From Bacteroides intestinalis (GTDB taxonomy: Bacteria > Bacteroidota > Bacteroidia > Bacteroidales > Bacteroidaceae), in NCBI RefSeq assembly GCF_902364365.1, contig NZ_CABJDN010000001.1, positions 124,001 through 188,000 on the forward strand: DNA of 64,000 bases, in the 5' to 3' direction. This document shows, piece after piece, positions 34,038 through 43,481 of this stretch (position 1 is its first letter; the number at the start of each line of letters is the position of its first letter). Below the pieces are notes generated by a model. It worked only from the letters and a program-made list of their open reading frames with translations, was not told where the DNA came from and did not search any database. The position numbers were made by a program, and so were the translations under genes.

Positions 34038-37000
34038 TTAGAAGGTTATGTTAATACCAAGTGATGCGTTGAATGAACGCGGATAAGCGGACCAGTCGAA
34101 ACCGGGAGTCAATACACTGTTACGTGTAGAAACCTCAGGATCGGAACCGGAATAACCTGTAATGGTGGCTATATTCTCTGCCGAAACAAAGAGTCTGGCT
34201 GCACTGATACCTAAAGAACGCAATGTATTGGGTGTGAAATTGTAACCCAGTGAGATGGTCTTTAACTTCAAGAATGAACCGTCTTCTATATACAGAGAAC
34301 TGTAGTATTCTGCACCGATAGCTCTTGCACGTGGCATGTTGCTAGCCGGATTTTCAGGACTCCAGCGGTTTGTATAAGAAGCGAACATATTTGTATTCTT
34401 CTTGCTTTGAGGATTTTCAAATACCATACGGTTCGCATTCAAAATATCGTTGCCGTAACTCCATTGCAGGAAGATGTTGAGATCCCAATTCTTGTAGACA
34501 AAGTTATTGCTGAAACCACCTGTATGCTTGGGTTGTCCGTTACCAATAATGGTGCGATCGTCATCAGTGATTTTATTGCCTTCTTTATTACTTAGCTTCT
34601 TATATTTCGGATCACCCGGTTGTGCATCGTCTGAAATACGAACTACATCATCTTTTAGCTTGTATATGGTTTTGCCGTTAGCATCAACTGATGTGTTGAA
34701 ATCTTCATATTTATAAACACCGTCATAGATGAAACCGTACATACTTCCGGCTGCGTCACCTTTTTTGCTGATATAAGCAGGCATGGTTTTATATTTGTTA
34801 TCCCAGTTTACGAAACTGATCATATCATCCTGCCCGTAATTCAGTTCTACAATCTTATTACTGTTGAAAGCAATATTGAAGTTAGAGGTCCAGCTAAAGT
34901 TTTTTTGTTTGATATTTATAGTTTCTAAGGTAAGTTCGAAACCCTTGTTACGTAATTTACCTACGTTCAAAGTTGCACTGGAATAACCGGAACTTGCAGG
35001 AACGTCTGCGCCCAACAGCAAGTCTTTGGTGGTTTTGATATAGTAGTCCATAGTAACGTTGATACGTCCATCGAAGAATCCTAAATCCAAACCGAGGTCA
35101 TATTGTTCGGTAGTTTCCCATTTTAGCTTTTCATTAGCCATAGAACCTAATACGTATCCGGGATAGAAAGAGCTGTCCCAAGGATATTTGTAGACATTGG
35201 AGCTGGTTACTAACTGTGCCATGTAGTCGAAGTCACCGATACGGTTGTTACCTGTGAGACCCCAGCTTAAACGCAATTTACCATTAGACAACCAAGGAAG
35301 TGCATCGGAAACAAAGTTTTCGCGTCCGAAAGCCCAAGCCAGTGAGCCTGATGGGAAATAACCCCAACGATTGCCCGGAGCGAACTTGGAAGAACCGTCA
35401 GTACGCATAGAAGCTGTAACATAATATTTGGATGCGTAGTTGTAATTGATACGTCCCAGATAAGAAATCATGGCGTTTTCTCCTTGTGAGGCTGTGACAA
35501 CCGGAACTGCAGAACCTTTACCAATACCTGACATTCCGAAAGCCTCGTTCGTAATCTGTTCTTGGGTAATGCTGCTAAGATAGCTGGTATACTTTTGGAA
35601 AGTAGCACCGACCAAAGCGTTCAGGTTATGATCGTTTTTAGCATAAACGTAAGACAGAGTGTTTTCATTCAGGTAATTGCGTGTCTGCTGTTGTCTCAGG
35701 AATGCGTTGATACCTTTACTTTGTGTATTGGATGGATGCGTATTACCGGTACGGGTTTGGCTTCCATTGAATTCTTCTCTCTTTATGTCGCGTCCAGTAT
35801 ATCCGGCAGTAACTTTGAACTTCAGGTTCTTGATAATTTCCCATTCTACACCTAAGTTGGCTTGCAGATGGTTGGTCGTTGTACGGCGATACTCGTTTTT
35901 TGCAGAAAGTACCGGATTGAAACGATAGTCATTACTCATGTCCACGTCGTTATCGTACAATTCTGCCAGGAGGTCGGAACCGGAAGGAGAAACCGGACGA
36001 TATCCCCATACACTATACATCAGTGAGTTGGATACACTTGTTTGTGCAGCAGAAGGATCGGGACCGTTCTGTACGTTACTTGCAAAGTTTGCATTCGCAT
36101 TAACCTTTATACTCTTGTTAATTCTCTGATTAAAATTGAAACGACCTTGGTAACGAGAGAGATCAGAGTTGATAATAACACCTTCCTGGTTGCTGTAAGA
36201 GAGTGATGCTGAGTAGTCCATCTTATCGCTACCACCACTTAAACCTACATAGTGATTATGGCTGATAGCTGTGCGATAGATTTCATCCTGCCAGTCGTAA
36301 CTCTTGAATCTCTTATAATCATCGAGTGTGATACCATCTTTTAAGTAGTAATAAGCAAATTCATCTACTTTTTCTCCATCGATTTCTTTAGTGTTTCCTT
36401 CCATGATTTCCTTTTGCAGGTTGACGAAGTCATAACCGTTCATCATATCCATGGTGTTTTTCACTTTACTCATGCTGACACTACCGTTATAAGTAAGAGT
36501 AGCTTTTCCGGCTTTACCCTTCTTGGTTGTGATGATAACAACACCATTGGCACCACGAGAACCGTAGATTGCTGTTGCAGAAGCATCCTTCAATACGTCG
36601 ATAGATTCAATATCGTTCGGGTTGAGGGCGCTCATTCCGGAAGTTTCACTTGGGAAACCATCGATAACGTATAGAGGAGCAGTACTCTGAGTCAAAGAAC
36701 CGGCACCACGGATTACGATATTGAAGTTGTCGCCCAGACCACCATCTGTAGAAGATACCTGTACACCGGCGATACGTCCACCCAGTGTTTCAGCTACGTT
36801 GTTAATAGGGGTTTTTGTTAAGTCACTCATGTTGGCCTTACCAATAGCTCCGGTTAAGTCGCGACGTTTTACGTCACCATAACCAACAGCTACAACGACT
36901 ACCTCATCCAGTGCTTGCGCGTCTTCTTGCAGAGTAACATTGAAAGTCTTTTGATTTCCAACTTTAATTTCTTGAGTTTTATAACCTACAAAAGAGAATT

Positions 37001-37217
37001 GCAGGATATCAGAGGATTTGACATTGTCCAGTTTAAAACTACCGTCGAGTGCGGTAATAATTCCGTTTGTAGTTCCTTTCACAACGACGCTAACTCCGGG
37101 AAGTTCTCCCATGGCATCAACAACTTTACCTGTAACTTGGCTACCTGTCTGTGCTTGTACGCCTAATACGCAGCAGAGAAAAGTTGCCAGTAGCATTAAG
37201 GTTACTTTCTGTTTCAT
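34038..37217 (-). CDS. SusC/RagA family TonB-dependent transporter of the glycosaminoglycan locus
   Basis: The protein has 1059 residues: signal peptide ending GVQAQ, carboxypeptidase-regulatory-like domain (about 27-105), TonB-box-like DEVVVVAVGYG, plug (about 115-235: PINNVAETLGGRIAGVQV, YVIDGFPSE, SIDVLKDASATAIYGSRGANGVVIITTK), and a barrel ending ASLGINITF. It should import glycosaminoglycan fragments together with the SusD-like protein. A -7 box (37283-37290) lies 65 nt upstream, with a 17-bp motif (37333-37349) shared with the sulfatase promoter, so this operon has its own regulated promoter downstream of the sulfatase gene. Confidence 0.95.
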   Translation of the reverse strand: MKQKVTLMLLATFLCCVLGVQAQTGSQVTGKVVDAMGELPGVSVVVKGTTNGIITALDGSFKLDNVKSSDILQFSFVGYKTQEIKVGNQKTFNVTLQEDAQALDEVVVVAVGYGDVKRRDLTGAIGKANMSDLTKTPINNVAETLGGRIAGVQVSSTDGGLGDNFNIVIRGAGSLTQSTAPLYVIDGFPSETSGMSALNPNDIESIDVLKDASATAIYGSRGANGVVIITTKKGKAGKATLTYNGSVSMSKVKNTMDMMNGYDFVNLQKEIMEGNTKEIDGEKVDEFAYYYLKDGITLDDYKRFKSYDWQDEIYRTAISHNHYVGLSGGSDKMDYSASLSYSNQEGVIINSDLSRYQGRFNFNQRINKSIKVNANANFASNVQNGPDPSAAQTSVSNSLMYSVWGYRPVSPSGSDLLAELYDNDVDMSNDYRFNPVLSAKNEYRRTTTNHLQANLGVEWEIIKNLKFKVTAGYTGRDIKREEFNGSQTRTGNTHPSNTQSKGINAFLRQQQTRNYLNENTLSYVYAKNDHNLNALVGATFQKYTSYLSSITQEQITNEAFGMSGIGKGSAVPVVTASQGENAMISYLGRINYNYASKYYVTASMRTDGSSKFAPGNRWGYFPSGSLAWAFGRENFVSDALPWLSNGKLRLSWGLTGNNRIGDFDYMAQLVTSSNVYKYPWDSSFYPGYVLGSMANEKLKWETTEQYDLGLDLGFFDGRINVTMDYYIKTTKDLLLGADVPASSGYSSATLNVGKLRNKGFELTLETINIKQKNFSWTSNFNIAFNSNKIVELNYGQDDMISFVNWDNKYKTMPAYISKKGDAAGSMYGFIYDGVYKYEDFNTSVDANGKTIYKLKDDVVRISDDAQPGDPKYKKLSNKEGNKITDDDRTIIGNGQPKHTGGFSNNFVYKNWDLNIFLQWSYGNDILNANRMVFENPQSKKNTNMFASYTNRWSPENPASNMPRARAIGAEYYSSLYIEDGSFLKLKTISLGYNFTPNTLRSLGISAARLFVSAENIATITGYSGSDPEVSTRNSVLTPGFDWSAYPRSFNASLGINITF

Positions 37218-37282
37218 AAATATTAAATTAATTAGTTATTAAAAAGGTTGTTCTTTCTCGTTAAACGACTCGAATCACAATG

Positions 37283-37290
37283 CAAATGTA
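37283..37290 (-). promoter_or_regulatory. -7 promoter box of the second susC operon
   Basis: It reads TACATTTG on the minus strand, an exact TAnnTTTG match, 65 nt before the susC-like ATG in the 165-nt gap after the sulfatase gene. Confidence 0.6.
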
Positions 37291-37332
37291 TGTGATTAAA
37301 TAGGAGACGACTTTCGTTAATAGTTCGCAAAA

Positions 37333-37349
37333 AGTACGAATTTGTACAT
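37333..37349 (-). promoter_or_regulatory. Candidate operator upstream of the second susC promoter
   Basis: The minus strand reads ATGTACAAATTCGTACT. The same 17 bp, with 14 identical positions, lie before the sulfatase promoter. The gap to the -7 box is 42 nt here and 41 nt there. The likely binder is the hybrid sensor-regulator encoded at 39210-43283; this is inference. Confidence 0.45.
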
Positions 37350-37382
37350 TCTTGATAAAGAAGACCTGTTCTGTACGATTCC

Positions 37383-38942
37383 TTACCTTGTTCCCTGATT
37401 CTTACCTGCTTTCACTTGTTCCAGTAGTGCTGAAAGCTCTTTTACCATCTCCGGATGTGCTGCCGCCACATTGTCTTTCTCCGATGGATCTATGGATATA
37501 TTGTACAGTTGGGGCTTTGGATTGTTTCCTAATTCCATCTTCGTCCAATGTTCGATGGCTGGTTTGTTGCTCGGTTCGATGTATTTCCATGTTCCTTGAA
37601 TAATTGATAAGGTATTATTCAGATTCTGCTGTACTACATAATCACATCCGGTATTATCTTTCCCTAAGAAAGTAGACAGTTGGTCACGGCTGTCGGGAGC
37701 AACGGTTGCAGGCGTGAGCGGGTGGTTCAGTAAAGCAGCTAAGGAGGCATACACGTCGATCATAGAGAACAAAGCTTGTTGTTTGCAAGGCTGGATACCG
37801 ATAGGCCAACGTACAATGAAAGGAATACGTGTTCCGGCTTCATAAGCACTATACTTACCGCCACGGTATTGTTTCATAGGAGTATGGCCGTTCAGCAGTT
37901 CGAAAGCCTGATCTTGATAACCGTCGTCAATAACGGGGCCATTATCGCTACAGAACACAAAGATAGTGTTATCTGCAAGGTTCAGACTATCCAGAGTGTT
38001 CATAATCTCACCCACAGTCCAGTCCAGTTGCAGGATTACGTCACCACGGGTTCCCATGCCACTCTTGCCGGCAAAACGGGCGTGAGGTACGCGGGGAACG
38101 TGCACGTCTTGCGTGCCCATATACATAAAGAAAGGTTCGTCTTTATGCTTTACGATAAAGTCTTTGGCTTTACCAGTGATGACATCTGCAATGTCTTCAT
38201 CTACCCAAAGGGCTGATTTTCCACCGGTCATCCAACCGATACGGGGAATACCATTTACTATTGTATTATTATGACCCTGGCTGGGTTTCAGTTTTACAAG
38301 TTCGGGATTTTCCAGTCCGGTAGGCCAGTTGCCTACTTTATGGTTGTAGTTGACGGTAATGGGGTCGTTGGGGTCTAAACCTACAACGTGTCCATTCTCA
38401 ACGAATACGCAAGGTACACGATCCACAGTGGCAGGAATGATGTATTCGTAATCAAATCCTATATCCTGGGTATTCGGCTTGATAAGATGGTTGAAGTCTG
38501 TACCTCCTTTAGGACCAAGTCCCAGATGCCATTTACCAACGGCTCCGGTAGCATATCCTTCCGCCTTGAACATGTCAGCCATGGTGACACAGGCTGTATC
38601 GATAATGAGCTCGGAGTTGCCGGGAGCGATTCCTGTATTTTCCTGTCGCCAGGGATACATACCTGTCAGCAGACCGAAGCGGGAGGGGGTACTGGTGGAG
38701 GAAGTGGCATAGGCATTGGTGAACTGTACACCTTGTCCGGCAAGGCGGTCGATATTGGGGGTACTTATTTTAGTGGCGCCATAGCAACTCAGGTCACCGA
38801 TACCCAAATCATCGGCAATCAGGTAGATAACATTGGGCTTCTGACGGAGAGTGCCGGTGGTTTCTTTCTTCGACGGATTTCCGCATCCGGTTATCAGGGC
38901 TGCGCCCGGAAGAAGGGACCATAAAGGGGAAAAATGTTTCAT
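37383..38942 (-). CDS. S1-family sulfatase lipoprotein
   Basis: The protein has 519 residues with a lipobox (ALITGC, Cys20). Metal-binding Asp pair in YLIADDLG; activation motif TSSTSTPSRFGLLTG with Ser84 as the formylglycine precursor (S-T-P-S-R); then GKWHLG and FVFCSDNGP. The order susD-susC-sulfatase-sensor matches the B. thetaiotaomicron chondroitin locus as I remember it, where the corresponding sulfatase removes 6-O-sulfate from GalNAc; that specificity is plausible here but not shown by the sequence alone. It has its own -7 box, so it need not be co-transcribed with the sensor gene. As a Ser-type enzyme it needs an anaerobic maturase from elsewhere in the genome. Confidence 0.92.
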   Translation of the reverse strand: MKHFSPLWSLLPGAALITGCGNPSKKETTGTLRQKPNVIYLIADDLGIGDLSCYGATKISTPNIDRLAGQGVQFTNAYATSSTSTPSRFGLLTGMYPWRQENTGIAPGNSELIIDTACVTMADMFKAEGYATGAVGKWHLGLGPKGGTDFNHLIKPNTQDIGFDYEYIIPATVDRVPCVFVENGHVVGLDPNDPITVNYNHKVGNWPTGLENPELVKLKPSQGHNNTIVNGIPRIGWMTGGKSALWVDEDIADVITGKAKDFIVKHKDEPFFMYMGTQDVHVPRVPHARFAGKSGMGTRGDVILQLDWTVGEIMNTLDSLNLADNTIFVFCSDNGPVIDDGYQDQAFELLNGHTPMKQYRGGKYSAYEAGTRIPFIVRWPIGIQPCKQQALFSMIDVYASLAALLNHPLTPATVAPDSRDQLSTFLGKDNTGCDYVVQQNLNNTLSIIQGTWKYIEPSNKPAIEHWTKMELGNNPKPQLYNISIDPSEKDNVAAAHPEMVKELSALLEQVKAGKNQGTR

Positions 38943-38975
38943 AGCTCTTTGACTTTAGATTGTTATTTCTGAGGC

Positions 38976-38983
38976 CAAAAGTA
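38976..38983 (-). promoter_or_regulatory. -7 promoter box of the sulfatase gene
   Basis: It reads TACTTTTG on the minus strand, an exact TAnnTTTG match 33 nt before the sulfatase start. Confidence 0.6.
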
Positions 38984-39024
38984 GTGGTTTTTCCGGAATT
39001 GAGTGTATAAGGGAGTACAAGGGA

Positions 39025-39041
39025 AGGACGAAAATGTACAT
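39025..39041 (-). promoter_or_regulatory. Candidate operator upstream of the sulfatase promoter
   Basis: The minus strand reads ATGTACATTTTCGTCCT, 14 of 17 positions identical to the motif before the second susC promoter, in the same orientation and with nearly the same distance (41 nt) to the -7 box. Confidence 0.45.
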
Positions 39042-39079
39042 AATGCTAATGAAAACACTGGAATGTACAGAAGAAGATA

Positions 39080-39189
39080 TTCTCCCTTTATAGAGAATCT
39101 TTTCTCAATGCGGTGAGAGTTTCTTCTCAATACGATGAGAATAGATTCTCTTTATGATGAGAATAGATTCTCGCCATAGCGAGAAAGAT
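39080..39189. repeat. Five tandem 22-bp palindromic units
   Basis: Units start at 39080, 39102, 39124, 39146 and 39168, exactly 22 bp apart. Each reads TTCTC-N8-GAGAA-N4 (unit 2 has GAGAG). The inner 8 bp and the 4-bp linkers differ between units, while the arms are kept. Unit 5 is a longer perfect palindrome (TTCTCGC-CATA-GCGAGAA). Neighbouring units can also pair across the linker (GAGAA-TAGA-TTCTC). The array lies between the sensor gene's stop and the sulfatase promoter, about 40 bp upstream of the candidate operator. There are no unique spacers, so it is not a CRISPR array. Confidence 0.9.
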
Positions 39190-39209
39190 GAGAAGACTTA
39201 TACGGCTTA

Positions 39210-42200
39210 TTAACCTTCTTCGTCTTCTTCATCCTTACTTCCTGTATCCGCATCCTCTCCTTTGCGATAAGCCAGCGGACTTACATGGTATACATCCTTG
39301 AAACACTTTGAGAAGTAGCGGGAAGAGCTGAATCCGATCTTGTCTGAGATTTCGGTGATGTTCAGTTCCGGATTGTTCCGTAACATCAAGGCGCCTTTCT
39401 TCAAACGAATGGTCAGGATGAAATCATTCGGTGTTTGTCCGGTGATAGCCTTCAGCTTGGTGAACAGGTTGGTACGAGCCATTGCCATTTCACGGGCGAA
39501 GGTATTGACATTAAATTCCGTATTATCCAGATTTTTCTCGATGATGCTGATGGCACGATCCAGAATTTCCTTATCTATCGGATTCGTTGCCAGCATCTGG
39601 GCATAGGCTTGCGGTTGCTTGCTGAACTTCTCTTGTAAGAGGATGCGTGAGTTTACCAGATTGTTACAACGGGAAATCAGCAGGTTTGTATTGAAAGGCT
39701 TGGTGATGTAATCATCCGCACCAATACGCAGGCCCTCGATGTTTTGTTCTACGGCAGTCCGGGCTGTAAGAAGCACTACCGGAATATGGCAGGTGTTGAA
39801 GTCGTTTTTGATCTGTTTACATAGCTCGGTGCCGGACATTTTAGGCATAACCACGTCGCTTACTACGATGTTCGGCATCTCCTTCTGTACCAGTTCCAGG
39901 CCTTCTTCTCCGTCTGCGGCAGTCAGTACCTGATAGAATGGGCGGAAGATATTCTCCAGCATTTCACGGATGGAGGCATTGTCTTCTACGATAACCATTT
40001 TAACGTCGGGCATGCGTTTTATCGGAGCATTCTCTTCCAACTCTGCTTTGAGTGAAGCATCGATTTCAGAAGTTTGTGCCTGTTCTATTTGTTGTACGGC
40101 TTCAGTCTTCTTACTGATTTCTTCCTGACTGAAATGAGCGTTTCCAAGATGGAGACGAATGATGAAGCTACTGCCTTTGCCGAGTTCACTTTCTACCTTG
40201 ATAGTGCCGTGGTGCAGTTCGATGATACCTTTCGTGAGAGCCAGTCCGATGCCGGTACCAACGCCGGTGGTAAGGCTATCCATTTGTTCGGTCTGATAGA
40301 AACGGTCGAATATCTTATCTATCTCTTTGGCATCGATGCCGCTGCCGGTATCAGTCACACGGATGACGGCTTCGTTACCTTCGGTGGTAATACTGAGGGT
40401 AATGGTATCTTCTGCCTGGGTGTGCTTGATGGCATTGGACAGGAGGTTGTTGATAACCTTCTGCATCTGTTTCTGGTCGTACCATACTTCAAGGCTTTCG
40501 CTGTCTTTCTCGAAGTTGAAACTAATCTGCTTGCTGCTGGCATACTCCATAAAGATCAGATAGTTCTCATAGAGGAAATGTACGATATTGTGCGGACTGA
40601 CTTTTACTTTCATATGCCCTTGTTCCTGTTTGCGGAAGTCAAGGAGTTCAGTGATCAGTTCGCGCAACTGGATACTATTCTGGTAAATACTCAATATCTT
40701 ATTATAGATAGTGGGTGTGAAGTTCTGCAGTTGCATCAGGGTTTCCACCTGCGACACGATAAGGGTAAGCGGGGTACGGAATTCGTGTGAGATGTTGGTG
40801 AAGAAGCGTAGCTTGGACTGGTTCAAAGCTTCTACATCTTGTATGTGTTTCTGCTCATACTTCAACGATTCACGCAGTTTAATTCTCGATTTGTACGTTC
40901 TGACCAGATACCATAAAAGGATAGCTGTCACTATCAGATAAATGAGATAAGCAAGGGGTGTTTTATAGTAAGGAGGCAATACGTGGATAGTCAGATGTAT
41001 CTGCGGGCAAAGGGATTCTTCTTTCCCTTTGGGTTTAATCAGCAGATTGTACGTTCCGGCATTCAGGTTCGTATAAGTGATGATGGGCTGACCGCGTGTA
41101 CTGTTCCAGTCGTCGGAGAAGCCTTCCAGTTTGTAAATGATTTCATCTTTATTCGCTGCCACGTAGTTGGAGGTGGCAAATTCAATACTGAACATGGTCT
41201 GGTTCGCGTTCAGGGTGATCTCCTGGGTATGGCATAAAGATTGCGTCAAAATGCCCGTTTCATCGCTGACTTTCACTTCAGAACCGTTTACGATGAGGCG
41301 GGAAAGGATAATTTTGTAGGGCTTCGGAGTAAAGTTAAGCTCCAGCTCATTGAACGAAAGCATACCTTGTGTGCCGCCGAGGAATACTTCGCCATCTCGC
41401 GTTACACATAGTGCATTTTCATTGACTGCTGTCAACGGGAAGCCGTTTTCTGCACTATAGTTCTGGAACTTCTCTGTTTTCTGGTCGAAAATGGAGAACC
41501 CCTGATTGGTGATAAGTATCAGTTTGCCGCTGACTGGGGATTCTTGCGTATCGTAGATACAATCGCTGACGAGTCCGTTCTTATCTTTGTCGAAGTTCTC
41601 GAAGTCATTGCTGGCAGGGCGATACAGGTCGAGTCCACTTCCTGAAGTCGAAAACCAGAGATTGCCCTTATTATCTTGCATGATGTTGTTCACATTGTTG
41701 TTACTGAGGCTGTGCGGTTGTGCCACGTCGTGCCGGTAATTGGTCAGCTTGTTGGTATCGAAACGGTAGGAGAAGATACCTTCGCCCGTGGCGGCAATCC
41801 AGAGTGTGCCATTGTTATCTACTTCTACATCGGCCACCATTGTTATTTTGCGTCCTTCTTTGGTGTCTTTAAAGAGTTGCCGGCATTTCCCGCTTTGGGG
41901 ATCAAACAAACATACGCCATTCTGAGTGGCGACAATTAACTGGTCATGATAAGGTGTTATATCACGAACAATGTTTGATGGAAGTGTTTCCGGATTACCT
42001 TCTTCCATGAGATAGTGGGTGAATGCTCCTGTACGGATATCGAGCTTGTTCAGTCCACCGAGATGAGTACCAATCCAGATGATTTCTTTGGCAGGATCAT
42101 AATAGAGGGCTTTTACATTGCTGTGGGAGATACTATTATATCCCTTTCCGGCAAGATACCATTTGAACTCACGTGTGCGGCGATTATAGAAATTGAGTCC

Positions 42201-43283
42201 GCCACCTTCAGTACCGATCCATAGGTTACCGTTCTTATCTTCAATGGTACGCCCTACTACAGGACTACTCAGGCCCTCTTTCTCATTTCTGGAGGCTTTA
42301 TACCGGGTGTAGATTTCATATTCAGGATTGAAGTAATTGACACCACCGAAGTAAGTGCCTAGCCATAGTGTCCCCTGATTATCCTTTACGATGCACCAGA
42401 TGGAAGAGTGGGTAAGACCTTCGTTCTGCATATCGTTGGAAGTATGGTTCTGGAAAAGTCCTGTTGTCTTGTTATAGCGGTTCAGGCCGTTGAAGGTTCC
42501 TATCCAGATATTGCCAAGGTTATCTTCGCAACAAGCTCTTACGAAGTCGGAAGATATACTGTGCGGATTCTTCGGGTCGTTTCGCAGGTTTTCGATACTC
42601 CCGTCTGTTTTTATTCGGAAGAGTCCTTTTTCCCAGCTGCCTATCCACAATTCGCCTGAATTGTCCTGGTAGATGCTGGTAATGTTTCCTTTTTCAATGG
42701 GATGGGTGACTTGATGTCCGTCTATTTTCAGATTGAAGACTCCTTCGCTGGTGGTTCCTATCCACATGTGTCCTTTATCCTCGAACATGCAGGAGATCTC
42801 GATGTTTTCTCCCGCCATTTGATAGTAGAGGTCGAAGTTGTCGGTCTGTTCATTGTAACGGTAGATTTCATTCTTTTTTCCTATAAACAGGCCGTTTTTA
42901 TAATAGATGCTGTTGATGTTACCTTGAAGGAGAGTCGTAAAGCGTTGTGTCGTCAGATCGAACTGGGCAACGCCTTCGGTACAGAGCAGATAGATTTTAC
43001 CGTTTTGATCGCCTGCCATGCGCAACACTGTATTGCAGAAAAGGCTGTAAGGGTCGTTTTTGCTCAGTTTATAGGTTTGTATATCATTACCGTTGTAGCG
43101 GTTCAAACCTTCACGCGTACCAATCCACAAGATACCGTTCTCGTCAATGTACAGGCTGTTGACGCTAAACTGAGATAAACCGTCATCGGTTGTCAGATGA
43201 TTGAAAGTAATATTCTGGCTGTGTAGATTTGCTGTAGCTATGCTTACTAAAACAAGAAACAGCGTTTTGATAAACTTTTGCAC
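39210..43283 (-). CDS. Hybrid two-component sensor-regulator (HTCS)
   Basis: The protein has 1357 residues: signal peptide, two seven-bladed Reg_prop propellers (about 25-650, many WIGT/LWIGT repeats), Y_Y_Y domain (about 690-765), membrane helix (about 772-795), HisKA with phospho-accepting His833 (FFTNISHEFRTPL), HATPase (NNLLSNAIKHT, DTGSGIDAKEIDKIFDRFYQ), receiver with Asp1143 (IVVSDVVMPKMSG) and AraC-type HTH (about 1250-1345, GFSSSRYFSKCFKDVYHVSPLAYRK). In this family the periplasmic part binds a glycan fragment and the HTH activates the cognate locus; for chondroitin loci the signal is an unsaturated disaccharide. A -7 box (43315-43322) and a GGAGGAG ribosome site precede the ATG. It is the likely regulator of the genes around it. 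Confidence 0.96.
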   Translation of the reverse strand: MQKFIKTLFLVLVSIATANLHSQNITFNHLTTDDGLSQFSVNSLYIDENGILWIGTREGLNRYNGNDIQTYKLSKNDPYSLFCNTVLRMAGDQNGKIYLLCTEGVAQFDLTTQRFTTLLQGNINSIYYKNGLFIGKKNEIYRYNEQTDNFDLYYQMAGENIEISCMFEDKGHMWIGTTSEGVFNLKIDGHQVTHPIEKGNITSIYQDNSGELWIGSWEKGLFRIKTDGSIENLRNDPKNPHSISSDFVRACCEDNLGNIWIGTFNGLNRYNKTTGLFQNHTSNDMQNEGLTHSSIWCIVKDNQGTLWLGTYFGGVNYFNPEYEIYTRYKASRNEKEGLSSPVVGRTIEDKNGNLWIGTEGGGLNFYNRRTREFKWYLAGKGYNSISHSNVKALYYDPAKEIIWIGTHLGGLNKLDIRTGAFTHYLMEEGNPETLPSNIVRDITPYHDQLIVATQNGVCLFDPQSGKCRQLFKDTKEGRKITMVADVEVDNNGTLWIAATGEGIFSYRFDTNKLTNYRHDVAQPHSLSNNNVNNIMQDNKGNLWFSTSGSGLDLYRPASNDFENFDKDKNGLVSDCIYDTQESPVSGKLILITNQGFSIFDQKTEKFQNYSAENGFPLTAVNENALCVTRDGEVFLGGTQGMLSFNELELNFTPKPYKIILSRLIVNGSEVKVSDETGILTQSLCHTQEITLNANQTMFSIEFATSNYVAANKDEIIYKLEGFSDDWNSTRGQPIITYTNLNAGTYNLLIKPKGKEESLCPQIHLTIHVLPPYYKTPLAYLIYLIVTAILLWYLVRTYKSRIKLRESLKYEQKHIQDVEALNQSKLRFFTNISHEFRTPLTLIVSQVETLMQLQNFTPTIYNKILSIYQNSIQLRELITELLDFRKQEQGHMKVKVSPHNIVHFLYENYLIFMEYASSKQISFNFEKDSESLEVWYDQKQMQKVINNLLSNAIKHTQAEDTITLSITTEGNEAVIRVTDTGSGIDAKEIDKIFDRFYQTEQMDSLTTGVGTGIGLALTKGIIELHHGTIKVESELGKGSSFIIRLHLGNAHFSQEEISKKTEAVQQIEQAQTSEIDASLKAELEENAPIKRMPDVKMVIVEDNASIREMLENIFRPFYQVLTAADGEEGLELVQKEMPNIVVSDVVMPKMSGTELCKQIKNDFNTCHIPVVLLTARTAVEQNIEGLRIGADDYITKPFNTNLLISRCNNLVNSRILLQEKFSKQPQAYAQMLATNPIDKEILDRAISIIEKNLDNTEFNVNTFAREMAMARTNLFTKLKAITGQTPNDFILTIRLKKGALMLRNNPELNITEISDKIGFSSSRYFSKCFKDVYHVSPLAYRKGEDADTGSKDEEDEEG

Positions 43284-43314
43284 TTCTCCTCCGGTATTTT
43301 TAAGGTTTCAAACA

Positions 43315-43322
43315 CAAATATA
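43315..43322 (-). promoter_or_regulatory. -7 promoter box of the HTCS gene
   Basis: It reads TATATTTG on the minus strand, an exact TAnnTTTG match 31 nt before the HTCS start. Confidence 0.55.
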
Positions 43323-43441
43323 AGGCGTTTTGCTTAAAAGGGGGAAGTTTATTATCTGATTTTTATGGTTATGTCTGTTTAAATGTATAATTTTGGGCGT
43401 TTGTCGGACGAATTTGGACTTTTTCATTGATGAGGAAGACG

Positions 43442-43449
43442 TATATTTG
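43442..43449 (+). promoter_or_regulatory. -7 promoter box of the kinase gene
   Basis: It reads TATATTTG, an exact TAnnTTTG match 32 nt before the kinase ATG at 43482. It diverges from the HTCS promoter over 119 bp. Confidence 0.55.
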
Positions 43450-43481
43450 CATACTAATTTTAAATCTATATATAGAATATC

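Noticed and set aside
39080..39189. Array of regular repeats as a CRISPR locus
   Set aside because: Units are 22 bp with no unique spacers of 25-40 bp, each unit is an internal palindrome, and no cas gene is present.
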